Source: Puia dinghuensis (GTDB lineage: Bacteria; Bacteroidota; Bacteroidia; Chitinophagales; Chitinophagaceae). Taken from it: 64,000 nt of DNA. Below the pieces are notes generated by a model. That model searched no databases. It saw only the letters and a program-made list of their open reading frames with translations, and was not told the DNA's origin. Where the stretch lies: contig JAMFSL010000169.1 of NCBI GenBank assembly GCA_026225275.1, positions 26,341 through 90,340 on the forward strand, written 5' to 3'. Position 1 is the stretch's first letter, and each line of letters opens with the position of its first letter. The translations under genes and the position numbers were made by a program. Of the stretch, positions 29,192 through 38,114 are shown one piece after another.

Positions 29192-30193
29192 ATGAAGACC
29201 GCAACTATTTCTAAATTATTTATCATCACCGCCTTCACGGGCATTTTATTTTCCTGTAAGAAAAGCTCCGTTAGCTCGTCATCTACCGAAACCTCCACGC
29301 AGGTAGCGACATCTTCGGATGATGTTAGCCGCGCCTCAACGGAATCGGATGCATCTTTCGATGATGTCAATACTGCCATGATGACCGAGACCAACGTCAC
29401 CGGCGCTGCTTTGGCACCAGCTCTTCGCAACGGCATTCAAACGCTGGGTGGCCCTGGCAATAATGATACCATCAGTACGACCATTTGCGATGCTGTCGTG
29501 ACGGTCGATACGGTAGACAATCCCCGCACTATCACGATTACCTATAATGGCAATAACTGTTCGATGGATCGCACCCGCACCGGTTCCGTCGTCATCTCCA
29601 TCGCAAAGGGTGTAATATGGCGTAACGCCGGCTCTGTCGTGACCGTGACCTTTAATAACCTCGCCATCACCCGGCTCATCGATAACAAGACGATTACGCT
29701 CAACGGTACTCATACCTATACCAACGTCAGCGGCGGCAGTCTTATCAGCCTGCAGAATGATCCCGGTGAAAGCATTATCCACACGGTTACCAGCAGTGAT
29801 ATGGGAGTCACTTTCGACGATGGCAGCAAGGCTACGTGGAGCGTCGCCCGCCAACGTACCTTTACTTATAACGATGGTTATGTGATCACCCAGACCGGCA
29901 CCCATACGATCGACTCCCTGACAAACGTTTCCATGTGGGGAACAGATCGCTACGGCAATGCTTTCACCGTAGATATCCTTCAGCCTTATGTCGTTACATT
30001 AAGCTGCAGCTGGCTGCTGACAAGCGGCGAGGTACAGCTCTCTCTGCCTAATGTTACCGCGACGGTCAACTATGGCTTAAATTCTGGCGGTGTGGCTACC
30101 GGCTGCCCGGTATCCGGCGCTTACTATTATTTCGATCTGTCTGCGACTTTCACCGCTTCGGGCAAAACTTATTCTGTCATTTTGCCTTACTAA
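29192..30193 (+). CDS. Hypothetical lipoprotein
   Basis: Secreted lipoprotein of 333 aa with no family I can name. The signal peptide (ITAFTGILFSC) ends in a lipobox Cys, followed by KK and a Ser/Thr-rich linker (~25-70). The rest is predicted beta-rich, with repeated short strands such as TITYNGNNC, SVVTVTFNNLAI and KTITLNGTHTYTNVSGG. Codon use resembles the neighbours. It is followed by an intrinsic terminator, so it is probably monocistronic. Function unknown. Confidence 0.75.
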   Translation: MKTATISKLFIITAFTGILFSCKKSSVSSSSTETSTQVATSSDDVSRASTESDASFDDVNTAMMTETNVTGAALAPALRNGIQTLGGPGNNDTISTTICDAVVTVDTVDNPRTITITYNGNNCSMDRTRTGSVVISIAKGVIWRNAGSVVTVTFNNLAITRLIDNKTITLNGTHTYTNVSGGSLISLQNDPGESIIHTVTSSDMGVTFDDGSKATWSVARQRTFTYNDGYVITQTGTHTIDSLTNVSMWGTDRYGNAFTVDILQPYVVTLSCSWLLTSGEVQLSLPNVTATVNYGLNSGGVATGCPVSGAYYYFDLSATFTASGKTYSVILPY

Positions 30194-30225
30194 CCGGTAT
30201 ACGATATATCACATAAAAACGAAAA

Positions 30226-30257
30226 GAGGCCGGCTCAGCAGAGTCGGTCCCTTTTTT
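30226..30257 (+). terminator. Intrinsic terminator after the lipoprotein gene
   Basis: An 11-bp stem with G-U wobbles and one mismatch (GAGGCCGGCTC / GAGTCGGTCCC) around a 4-nt loop, followed by six Ts. It separates the lipoprotein from the kinase gene at 30303. Confidence 0.75.
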
Positions 30258-30302
30258 GTGTGGCCGTCATGCCAGTTCGCCGAAAAATCCTACATTGCTG
30301 GT

Positions 30303-31706
30303 ATGCAAACCGTTACTGCCGAATGGCTTTCTTCGATCGAAGTGATGGAAGGAGTACCGCTGGATCAACTGCAATGGTTTATCGACAATTGCGAACACTA
30401 CGCCCTCCAGGAAGGCGACTATTTCTTCCGGACCGGAGAACCCGTGAGGGGCACCTATATCGTCATCTCCGGAAAGATCCGGCTTTTCATGCTTCAACAA
30501 AAAGAGATGCGCGAGGTCAGTGTGCTGGAGTCGGGCGAGGTCAGCGGTTTGCTGCCTTTTTCCCGCGGGATAAAAGCTACCGTGAGCGCAAAGGTCATTG
30601 AAAGTGGAACCGTCATTCTGCTACCCACGGAGAAATTCCGGGAGATGATCAGCCGGTTTTACGAACTGACGGGGGCCCTGGTGCATGTGATGACGAACAG
30701 GGTGCGAAATTTCACTTCCTTGCAGCAGCAAAACGAGAAGATGATGGCGCTTGGAAAACTTTCGGCCGGTTTGGCTCACGAGCTCAACAACCCGGCAGCG
30801 GCCATTGTCCGGGGTTCGGAGTCGCTTGTCAAGCACCTGCAGATGGAGCCGGAGCTATTTAAAGAAGTCATCAATGTGCGGATGGAGGCTAAAGACGTCG
30901 ATCTCATCAATAGCAAGCTGTTCGAGATCCTGGGCCGAAAAGATAAGCCCAAGCTCACGCTGGTGCAAAAAACGGAGTTGGAGGATGAACTGCATGACTG
31001 GCTGGACGACAAAAAAATAGATAATAGCGGTGAGATCGCCGAGAACTTTCTGGAGTATGGGTTCTCTTGTGACGATATGGAACATTTTCATGAGCATGTT
31101 CCCGATCAATACCTTTCCCCTATCCTTAACTGGATCAATACCAATTTGGTTACCGAACGGATGGTGGAAGACATCCAGGAAGCTTCCCAGCGGATATTCA
31201 GGCTCATACAGTCGGTCAAGAATTTTACGCATATGGATCAGGGAAAGGGCAAGGAGCTCATCGATATCCATACGGGTATCGCCAATACCCTGACGATGAT
31301 GCAATACAAGCTGAAAAAAGGCAATATCGAGATCGTCGAAGAATTCGATGCTGCGCTGCCCAAGGTCATGGCGCTGGTGGGTGAGCTCAACCAGGTTTGG
31401 ACGAACCTCATCGATAATGCGGTGGATGCGATGGAGGAGAATGGCAAGGGGCAACTGATCATCAAGACGGAGCGCGATCACCAATATGCCAGGATCTCGA
31501 TCACCGACAATGGGCCGGGTATTCCCGAGAACATCCTTTCGAGTATTTTCGATCCTTTCTTTACTACGAAGGGCATAGGAAAAGGGACTGGTCTTGGACT
31601 GGACGTCGTGATGCGCATCATCCAGGGACAGCATCATGGCACGGTGAGAGTCAATTCTGTTCCCGGACGCACGGAATTCATCGTTTGCCTGCCGATCGCA
31701 GGTTAA
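30303..31706 (+). CDS. Cyclic-nucleotide-binding-domain histidine kinase
   Basis: Soluble kinase of 467 aa with no TM segment. Residues ~10-125 are a cNMP-binding-like beta-roll (YFFRTGEPVRGTYIVISGKIRLF). A linker leads to HisKA with MALGKLSAGLAHELNNPAAAI (H159), then ~135 helical residues of unknown role, and HATPase_c with LIDNAVDAME, DNGPGI and GKGTGLGLDVV. I chose ATG 30303 because the longer ORF begins inside the upstream gene and reads through its terminator. The receiver-thioredoxin-reductase gene starts 52 nt downstream, and the pair is most simply read as a two-component system with an enzymatic output. Whether it binds cAMP, c-di-GMP or another ligand cannot be told. Confidence 0.9.
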   Translation: MQTVTAEWLSSIEVMEGVPLDQLQWFIDNCEHYALQEGDYFFRTGEPVRGTYIVISGKIRLFMLQQKEMREVSVLESGEVSGLLPFSRGIKATVSAKVIESGTVILLPTEKFREMISRFYELTGALVHVMTNRVRNFTSLQQQNEKMMALGKLSAGLAHELNNPAAAIVRGSESLVKHLQMEPELFKEVINVRMEAKDVDLINSKLFEILGRKDKPKLTLVQKTELEDELHDWLDDKKIDNSGEIAENFLEYGFSCDDMEHFHEHVPDQYLSPILNWINTNLVTERMVEDIQEASQRIFRLIQSVKNFTHMDQGKGKELIDIHTGIANTLTMMQYKLKKGNIEIVEEFDAALPKVMALVGELNQVWTNLIDNAVDAMEENGKGQLIIKTERDHQYARISITDNGPGIPENILSSIFDPFFTTKGIGKGTGLGLDVVMRIIQGQHHGTVRVNSVPGRTEFIVCLPIAG

Positions 31707-31758
31707 GGTCCCACCCGCAGATACCATTCAAAAAACGTAAATTGCAGCACGACCTGAT

Positions 31759-33444
31759 ATGACACTACCTATCATTTTCACCATAGACGACGATCCCCAG
31801 GTATTGAGGGCCATTGCCCGGGACCTGCGATCGCATTTTCGTCAATCCTATCGCATCCTGAGCACCACCTCCGTGAAAGAAGCGCTGGAAAGTCTTCTCG
31901 ACCTCAAGAACAAAGGAGAGTCTGTAGCCTTGTTTATTTCTGACCAGCGTATGCCGGAGATGGAGGGCGTGGACTTTTTGCAAAAGGCCAGGGAATTCTT
32001 CCCCGATGCACGGCGGGTGTTGCTGACCGCCTATTCTGATACCGACGCAGCGATCAAGGCGATCAACAGCGTACAGCTGGATTATTATCTCATGAAACCA
32101 TGGGACCCGCCCGAGGAAAAATTGTATCCTGTCATCAGCGAACTGCTGGATGACTGGCAGGACAGTTACCGACCTGCTTTCAAGGGTATCAAAATCATCG
32201 GTTACCAGTTCTCGCCCCAATCACATGAGATCAAGGAATTCCTCGCCGGCAACCTTGTACCCTACCAATGGCAGGACATCGAGATCAGCCAGGAGGCAGG
32301 GGAATTACTCAAACTCAACAATATACCCCTCAAAGATCTGCCGGTACTCTTCCTGGAAGATGGCAGTTTTCTTTCCGCGCCGACGATACCGGCTATTGCG
32401 GCCATGATCGGGCTGAATCCGGAAGCGAAAAATACCATTTATGACGTCGTGATCATCGGAGCGGGTCCGGCAGGGCTGGCGGCCTCCGTCTATGGCGCTT
32501 CGGAAGGACTGAAGACTTTGCTGATCGAACGCCGGTCTCCGGGCGGTCAGGCCGGTACCAGTTCGAGGATCGAAAATTACCTGGGTTTCCCCAATGGTCT
32601 CAGCGGTACCGAACTGACCCGACGGGCCGTTACCCAGGCAACACGGCTGGGCGCTGAGGTACTCGTGCCCCGAACGGTAAAAGACATCTGCCAGAAAGAT
32701 GGCTATAAGAAGATAACGCTGGACAATGATGAAGAGATCAATACCCATGCAGTGGTCATTACTACCGGGGTGGATTACCGCAAGCTCGAGACAAAGGGCA
32801 TACCCGATTATACCGGCGCCGGGATCTACTACGGGGCAGCCATGACGGAGGCCAGCGCCTTCCGGGACTGTGAAGTCTTCGTGGTAGGCGGCGGTAATTC
32901 CGCGGGACAGGCTGCCATGCACCTGTCCAAATTTGCCCGCAACGTTCATATCGTGATCCGGAAGGAAGACCTGACCAGTACTATGTCGGCTTACCTGATC
33001 GACCAGATCGCGACCCGCCAGAATATTCATCTGCTCGGCCGGAGCGAGATCGTAGAAGCGCTCGGCGGTCCTGGCGAGGACACCGGCGGATCGGGCCGGC
33101 TGGAATGCCTGCAGATCCAGAACCTGGACACGATGGAGATCGTCAAAAATCAAGCTAACGCCCTCTTCATTTTCATCGGCGCCCGCCCCTTTACCGACTG
33201 GATTGGCCTGGACATCATCAAAGATGATAAAGGATTTCTGGAAACGGGACGCGACCTGACCTTCCATGCCGACTTCAAAAAGATCTGGAAGCAGGATCGG
33301 GACCCCTATCTGCTGGAGACCAGCTGCCCGGGCATATTCGCAGCGGGTGATGTGCGTGCAGGCGCCATGAATCGTGTCGCCTCGGCCGTAGGCGAAGGCT
33401 CGATGTCGATCAGCTTTGTCCACAAATACCTGGCAGAAGTCTGA
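31759..33444 (+). CDS. Response regulator fused to thioredoxin-reductase-like FAD oxidoreductase
   Basis: 561-aa fusion. The receiver domain (~1-125) has IDDDP, phospho-acceptor D62 in ISDQRMP and K in LMKPWD. The middle domain (~145-215) resembles a glutaredoxin/thioredoxin fold but has SPQS where a CxxC would be. The C-terminal ~335 residues are TrxR-like: FAD motif GAGPAGLAA, GGQAGTSSRIENYLGFP, NADPH motif VVGGGNSAGQAA and the FAD-closing AAGDVRAGAMNR. The redox CxxC of classical thioredoxin reductase is absent; the segment reads YYGAAMTEA. It therefore probably does not reduce thioredoxin by the usual disulfide relay. Co-transcribed with the cNMP kinase, which likely phosphorylates it. 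Confidence 0.9.
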   Translation: MTLPIIFTIDDDPQVLRAIARDLRSHFRQSYRILSTTSVKEALESLLDLKNKGESVALFISDQRMPEMEGVDFLQKAREFFPDARRVLLTAYSDTDAAIKAINSVQLDYYLMKPWDPPEEKLYPVISELLDDWQDSYRPAFKGIKIIGYQFSPQSHEIKEFLAGNLVPYQWQDIEISQEAGELLKLNNIPLKDLPVLFLEDGSFLSAPTIPAIAAMIGLNPEAKNTIYDVVIIGAGPAGLAASVYGASEGLKTLLIERRSPGGQAGTSSRIENYLGFPNGLSGTELTRRAVTQATRLGAEVLVPRTVKDICQKDGYKKITLDNDEEINTHAVVITTGVDYRKLETKGIPDYTGAGIYYGAAMTEASAFRDCEVFVVGGGNSAGQAAMHLSKFARNVHIVIRKEDLTSTMSAYLIDQIATRQNIHLLGRSEIVEALGGPGEDTGGSGRLECLQIQNLDTMEIVKNQANALFIFIGARPFTDWIGLDIIKDDKGFLETGRDLTFHADFKKIWKQDRDPYLLETSCPGIFAAGDVRAGAMNRVASAVGEGSMSISFVHKYLAEV

Positions 33445-33484
33445 GAGGGGCCAAATTGTTTTCCAGATTTTCACGAACATGCGC

Positions 33485-33492
33485 TATTTTTG
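33485..33492 (+). promoter_or_regulatory. -7 promoter element before the PyrC-like operon
   Basis: Exact TAnnTTTG match (TATTTTTG), 15 nt upstream of ATG 33508. It supports that ATG over the TTG at 33490, which would lie inside this element. Confidence 0.5.
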
Positions 33493-33507
33493 CGCAATTA
33501 TTTGGTA

Positions 33508-34770
33508 ATGAAGATCCTCATTCAACAGGCTTGTATTATTGACCGCTCTTCTCCCCACAACGGAACCATCAGGGATATTTTAGTTGAAAATGGCCGGATA
33601 ACGGCTATCGGAACAGAGCTCCCTGTCACGGCAGACAAAGTCGTACGGCATCCTGGTTTGCATGTCAGCCCGGGATGGGTAGATATATTCTCGCATTTCT
33701 GCGATCCTGGTTACGAACACAAGGAGACCTTGGAGACGGGGGCGGCAGCAGCCGCGGCCGGCGGTTTCACCGACGTCTTCGTGATCCCCAACACCCGGCC
33801 GGTCGTGGACAGCAAGTCACAGGTGGAATATATCCGCGGGGTAGCCGCCGCGTTGCCGGTCAACATCCACCCGATAGGCGCCATCACCCGCGGACTCGAA
33901 GGGAAAGACCTCGCAGAGATGTACGATATGCGACATAGCGGGGCCGTAGCCTTCAGCGACGGGATCCAGCCCGTGCAGTCCGCCGGATTGCTGCTCAAGG
34001 GACTTCAATATGTCAAGGCTTTCGACGGCATCATCATCCAGATTCCTGACGATAAAACGGTCGGTTCAGGCGGGTTGATGAACGAAGGAATCGTCAGTAC
34101 CCGGCTGGGCCTCCCCGGCAAGCCCATGATGGCAGAAGAGCTGATGGTCGCCCGCGATATCAAACTGGCGCGCTATACGGAGTCAAAGATCCATTTCACC
34201 GGCGTCAGCTCGCCCCGGTCACTGGAATACGTCCGCCGCGCGAAAGAATCAGGACTGGCCGTGAGCTGTTCAGTGACACCCCACCACCTTTTCTTTACCG
34301 ATGCCGACCTCGTCGATTACGATACCAACCTTAAAGTATACCCACCACTACGGGATGAATCATCCGTCCGAACCTTGCGTGAAGCGGTGCTGGAAGGCCC
34401 GGTCGACTGTATAGCCTCGCACCACCTGCCACACGAGTTCGACAGTAAAGTCGTGGAATTCGAATATGCCCGGCCAGGAATGAGCAGCCTGGAAACAACC
34501 TATGCCGTCCTGCGGACCCAACTGCCGCAACTGACGGCGGAAAGGACCGTTGAGCTGCTGAGCTACCGACCCCGGGAGCTGTTCGGGCTGCCTCAGCCTT
34601 CTATTACCGAAGGTCAGATAGCCACCCTCAGCCTCTTCGATCCTGCCGGCGAGACCAAACCGGAGCTCAGCAAGACAAAATCCAAGTCCCGGAACAGTCC
34701 TTTCTTCGGAATGACTTTACAGGGACGGGTGCTGGGTATCCTCAACGGAGACAAATTAATTGTAAATTAA
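33508..34770 (+). CDS. Dihydroorotase-family protein (PyrC-like), metal ligands mostly lost
   Basis: Amidohydrolase-fold protein of 420 aa aligning end to end with class I dihydroorotases (GAAAAAAGGFTDVFVIPNTRPVVD, KSRNSPFFGMTLQGRV). Nearly all catalytic metal ligands are changed. The DxHxH motif reads D59-I-F-S-H63, the AFTDDG bridging Asp region reads AFSDGI, the MDHCED His is in IIIQIPDD, the IQHVS His is in FTGVSS, and ATDHAPH reads ASHHLPH. It is therefore probably not an active zinc dihydroorotase. Family knowledge: Bacteroidota carry such divergent PyrC-like proteins, and pseudomonads have an inactive PyrC' that supports aspartate transcarbamoylase. First gene of an operon with DUF4199 and glycosyltransferases. 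Often annotated pyrC. Confidence 0.88.
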   Translation: MKILIQQACIIDRSSPHNGTIRDILVENGRITAIGTELPVTADKVVRHPGLHVSPGWVDIFSHFCDPGYEHKETLETGAAAAAAGGFTDVFVIPNTRPVVDSKSQVEYIRGVAAALPVNIHPIGAITRGLEGKDLAEMYDMRHSGAVAFSDGIQPVQSAGLLLKGLQYVKAFDGIIIQIPDDKTVGSGGLMNEGIVSTRLGLPGKPMMAEELMVARDIKLARYTESKIHFTGVSSPRSLEYVRRAKESGLAVSCSVTPHHLFFTDADLVDYDTNLKVYPPLRDESSVRTLREAVLEGPVDCIASHHLPHEFDSKVVEFEYARPGMSSLETTYAVLRTQLPQLTAERTVELLSYRPRELFGLPQPSITEGQIATLSLFDPAGETKPELSKTKSKSRNSPFFGMTLQGRVLGILNGDKLIVN

Positions 34771-34786
34771 CGGAAGAGATCAACCG

Positions 34787-35332
34787 ATGATGGGAGCGCC
34801 TAAAAAAATCACTATTACACTGCTGTTTGGCCTGATTGCTGCTGGGTGTATGATCCTGTTCACCCTGGGCATGTATTGGGCCGGGCCGCATGTCTTTCTG
34901 GGGCAGACGGCCTATCTGTTCCACATCGTGCTGATTTTACTGGCGGCGGTGGCGGCCGTGCTGGAAAAAAGGGCTCATGGCGGTGTCCTTGATTTCAGAC
35001 CGGCACTCAAGGCCTGTTTTGCGGTCATGGTCCTGGGGCTTGCCGTTCAATACCTTTTCACGTGGCTTTTGCTGAATGTATTCGATCCGGCCTTCAGAAA
35101 AGCGCTGCTGCCTGTCGTACAGGACAACATGGTGAAAGCTTACCATCGCTTCGGGGCGAGCGAGAACGACATTCAGCAGGCCATAGACGCGGAGAAAGGG
35201 CAGGACCCCTTCACGTTCGGCCGGATGTTCACGGGGTTGGGATTTAATATAATTATTTACTTTCTTATCGCGCTGTTGATTGCAGCAACGGTGAGGACGA
35301 AAAGGGTGCCGTTGCCAAAGTCCGACAGGTAA
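34787..35332 (+). CDS. DUF4199-family membrane protein
   Basis: Small inner-membrane protein of 181 aa with four predicted TM helices (~8-30, ~36-60, ~68-92, ~150-173) and a soluble stretch between TM3 and TM4 (VVQDNMVKAYHRFGASENDIQQAI). The architecture and the GLGFNIIIYFLIALLIA final helix match DUF4199. It lies 16 nt after the PyrC-like gene and 9 nt before a GT2 glycosyltransferase. A position between these genes is one I associate with Bacteroidota genomes, but the function is unknown. Confidence 0.8.
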   Translation: MMGAPKKITITLLFGLIAAGCMILFTLGMYWAGPHVFLGQTAYLFHIVLILLAAVAAVLEKRAHGGVLDFRPALKACFAVMVLGLAVQYLFTWLLLNVFDPAFRKALLPVVQDNMVKAYHRFGASENDIQQAIDAEKGQDPFTFGRMFTGLGFNIIIYFLIALLIAATVRTKRVPLPKSDR

Positions 35333-35341
35333 ATCTAACAA

Positions 35342-36295
35342 ATGGATATTTCAATCGTCATACCGGTCTATAATGAGGATGAGTCCTTACCCGAGCTGTG
35401 CAGTTGGATAGGGAAAGTCATGCATGAGAACGGGTTTTCCTATGAAGTCATCCTGGTCGACGACGGCAGCACGGATCAATCATGGGAGGTCATCGCCGAT
35501 CTGCGCAAGGCCAACCACAGCATCAAAGGCATCAGGTTTCAGCGCAACTACGGCAAATCGGCCGCACTGAATGAAGGTTTCAAAGTGGCGAAGGGAGATG
35601 TGGTGATCACGATGGATGCCGACATGCAGGATAGCCCTGACGAGATCCCCGCCTTACGAAAGATGATCCTCGAAGATCGTTACGATATGGTCAGTGGCTG
35701 GAAAAAAGTCCGGCACGACCCGATCTCCAAGACCCTGCCGTCGAAATTCTTCAACTGGACCACCGCCAGGGTCAGCAAGATCCCTTTGCATGATTTCAAC
35801 TGCGGGCTGAAGGCCTATCGGAATAAAGTCATTAAAAGCATTGAAGTGTATGGCGAAATGCACCGGTATATTCCTGTGATCGCCAAATGGTCGGGATTTA
35901 GAAAGATCGGCGAAAAGGTGGTCGAACATCGCGCCCGTAAATACGGCTATACCAAATTCGGCGGCCTGGGCCGTGGGCTGAAAGGCCTGCTGGATCTGGC
36001 CTCGATCACCTTTGTCGGCAAATATGGTAAACGCCCCATGCATTTCTTCGGACCGCTGGGCCTTATCTTCTTTCTCATTGGCTTTGGCGAGACCATCTCC
36101 TTTATCATCCAGAAGTTCAACAACATGTCGTCTTTTAGCTTGACGAACAAACCATCCTTTTATATCGCGCTGACCTGCATGGTGCTGGGCAGCCAACTCT
36201 TTCTGACAGGTTTTGTGGCTGAGCTTATTTCGCGCAATTCTCCCGGCCGCAATTTTTACCTGATCGAACAAAAACTCGGGCTGGACAATCCATGA
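35342..36295 (+). CDS. Glycosyltransferase family 2, polyprenyl-phosphate sugar transferase type
   Basis: 317-aa membrane-bound GT2 of the DPM1/GtrB type, expected to transfer a sugar from a nucleotide donor to undecaprenyl phosphate at the cytoplasmic face. The GT-A domain spans ~1-230 with VIPVYNEDESLPEL, LVDDGSTDQSW and the DxD motif in TMDADMQD. Two C-terminal TM helices (~236-262 and ~275-298) are typical of this subgroup. The stop overlaps the next start (ATGA). The sugar cannot be inferred. Confidence 0.92.
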   Translation: MDISIVIPVYNEDESLPELCSWIGKVMHENGFSYEVILVDDGSTDQSWEVIADLRKANHSIKGIRFQRNYGKSAALNEGFKVAKGDVVITMDADMQDSPDEIPALRKMILEDRYDMVSGWKKVRHDPISKTLPSKFFNWTTARVSKIPLHDFNCGLKAYRNKVIKSIEVYGEMHRYIPVIAKWSGFRKIGEKVVEHRARKYGYTKFGGLGRGLKGLLDLASITFVGKYGKRPMHFFGPLGLIFFLIGFGETISFIIQKFNNMSSFSLTNKPSFYIALTCMVLGSQLFLTGFVAELISRNSPGRNFYLIEQKLGLDNP

Positions 36296-37503
36296 GCCGC
36301 CCCGAACCAACAGCGCATCCATTCTCCGGCCCCTCCGAGGCGGACCCCTCCCGCAAAGGATCAGTCGTCATCATCGGACCGGCACACCCGCTACGCGGCG
36401 GTCTGGCTACCTTCGACCAACGGCTTGCGAGAGAATTCATCGCTGAGGGCTATGATTGCCGGATCTACTCCTTCTCCCTGCAATACCCTTCTTTTCTGTT
36501 TCCCGGTACGACCCAATACTCTACCGAGCCGCCGCCGGAAGGGCTGACGATTCTCTCCCGCATCAATTCCATCAACCCCTTCAACTGGTGGAGCGTCGGC
36601 GAAGAGCTGCGAAAAGCCAGGCCCGACCTTATCGTCGTTCGTTACTGGCTGCCCTTTATGGGGCCCGCGCTGGGTACTATCCTGAGACGGGTGCGGAAGA
36701 ACCGGCATACCCGCATCGTAGCTATTACAGACAATGTCATCCCCCACGAAAAGAGACCAGGCGACAAACCTTTCACCCGTTATTTCCTGGCAGCCTGCGA
36801 TGCCTTTATTACGATGAGCGGGAAAGTGATGCAGGATCTCCGCCAGTTTCAGCCGGATAAACCAGCTACGCAGGTGGCGCATCCCCTGTACGACAATTTT
36901 GGCCAGCCGATACCCCGGGACACAGCCCGTGCCCTGCTGCGACAAAAAGGAGTGGATATCGGGGACAAAGACAAAGTGCTGCTGTTCTTCGGCTTTATCC
37001 GTAAATACAAAGGCCTCGATATTGCTCTGGAAGCCATGGCAGACCAACGGGTCCGCGACCTCGGTATCAAATTGCTGGTAGCCGGCGAGTTCTACGAAGA
37101 TGCGGCGCCGTACCGCGACCTGATCCACTCGCTGGGGATCGAAAAGTCTTTGCTGCTGCGAACGGACTTTATCCCTGACGGAGAAGTCCGTGACTATCTT
37201 TGCGCAGCCGATGCCGTCATCCAACCTTACCGGAATGCTACTCAGAGTGGGGTAACGCCCCTCGCCTATCATTTTGAGAAGCCGATGATCGTGTCCAATG
37301 TCGGCGGCTTGGCTGCCCTCGTGCCGCACGAACTGGTAGGGTTGGTCGCGGAACCACGTCCCGGTCCGATGGCCGATGCCATCCTCCGGTATTTTATACT
37401 GGGCGAATCCTTTTTCATCTCCAACCTCCGCCGGGAAAAAGAAAAATATTCCTGGAGCCGGTTGGTGGCCAACATTATAGCCTTATGCACCCCTTCGATC
37501 TGA
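36292..37503 (+). CDS. Glycosyltransferase family 4 (GT-B)
   Basis: Cytoplasmic 403-aa GT-B glycosyltransferase. The N-terminal acceptor domain begins after a Pro/Ser-rich leader (VVIIGPAHPLRGGLATF). The C-terminal donor-binding domain has LLFFGFIRKYKGLDIALEAM, a conserved E-rich region replaced here by VIQPYRNATQSGVTPLAYHFEKPMIVSNVGG, and EPRPGPMADAI. It is translationally coupled to the preceding GT2 and overlaps the following HAD gene by 19 bp. The cluster suggests stepwise assembly of an envelope glycan. Confidence 0.9.
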   Translation: MSRPEPTAHPFSGPSEADPSRKGSVVIIGPAHPLRGGLATFDQRLAREFIAEGYDCRIYSFSLQYPSFLFPGTTQYSTEPPPEGLTILSRINSINPFNWWSVGEELRKARPDLIVVRYWLPFMGPALGTILRRVRKNRHTRIVAITDNVIPHEKRPGDKPFTRYFLAACDAFITMSGKVMQDLRQFQPDKPATQVAHPLYDNFGQPIPRDTARALLRQKGVDIGDKDKVLLFFGFIRKYKGLDIALEAMADQRVRDLGIKLLVAGEFYEDAAPYRDLIHSLGIEKSLLLRTDFIPDGEVRDYLCAADAVIQPYRNATQSGVTPLAYHFEKPMIVSNVGGLAALVPHELVGLVAEPRPGPMADAILRYFILGESFFISNLRREKEKYSWSRLVANIIALCTPSI

Positions 37504-38048
37504 AAGAAATAGACACCCGCTGGACCCTCTTCCTCGACAGGGACGGAGTCCTCAACCACGAAAAGGAGGGCAGCTATGTCCTGCATTATGACGAATTCGT
37601 TTTCTACGACAATGTGAAGGAAGCCCTTCGAATTTGCGCATCGGCATTCGGCAGGATTGTGATCGTGACGAACCAGCGTGGCATCGGCAAAGGAATGATG
37701 ACCGCCGGCGACTTGCAGGTCATTCATGAAAAAATGATCGCTGAAATCGTGTTGGCAGGCGGCCGGATCGACCGGATCTATCATGCAGATTCCCTGCTGG
37801 ATGAGCACCCGCTTCGCAAGCCCCACCCCGGAATGGCATTGGCCGCACAGGCCGACTTTCCCACTATCGACTTCAGCCGATCGCTAATGGTAGGCAATAA
37901 TATCAGCGATATGGAATTCGGCAGGAATGCCGGCATGCATACCGTCTTTTTGACCACCACCCGGCCGGACCAACCCCTTCCGCACCCAGTTATTGACCTG
38001 GCTTTCAGCTCGCTGTACGATTTTGCGAAACATTTGCATTTGGGATGA
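37485..38048 (+). CDS. HAD-IIIA family phosphatase (GmhB/histidinol-phosphatase-like)
   Basis: 187-aa phosphatase of the GmhB/HisB-N type. Motif I is FLDRDGVLNHE, motif II VTNQRGIGKG, the lysine motif RKPHPGM and motif III MVGNNISDMEFG. The zinc-binding Cys cluster found in classical D,D-heptose-1,7-bisphosphate phosphatases is absent (the region reads HADSLLDEHPLRKPHPGM). The exact substrate is therefore open, but a sugar phosphate feeding the adjacent glycosyltransferases is likely. It overlaps the GT4 gene by 19 bp. Confidence 0.87.
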   Translation: MHPFDLKEIDTRWTLFLDRDGVLNHEKEGSYVLHYDEFVFYDNVKEALRICASAFGRIVIVTNQRGIGKGMMTAGDLQVIHEKMIAEIVLAGGRIDRIYHADSLLDEHPLRKPHPGMALAAQADFPTIDFSRSLMVGNNISDMEFGRNAGMHTVFLTTTRPDQPLPHPVIDLAFSSLYDFAKHLHLG

Positions 38049-38114
38049 AATTTTTCGGCCGTCTTTAACGTTTGCCGTTCCCCGGCCCGTCTTTGTAATA
38101 TGTAACTTTACACT

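Noticed and set aside
30090-30302. N-terminal extension of the cNMP kinase ORF
   Set aside because: It overlaps the lipoprotein gene and reads through a terminator; ATG 30303 starts the recognised domain.
32305-33480. 391-aa minus-strand ORF opposite the receiver-reductase gene
   Set aside because: Antisense shadow of a gene with intact FAD and NADPH motifs.
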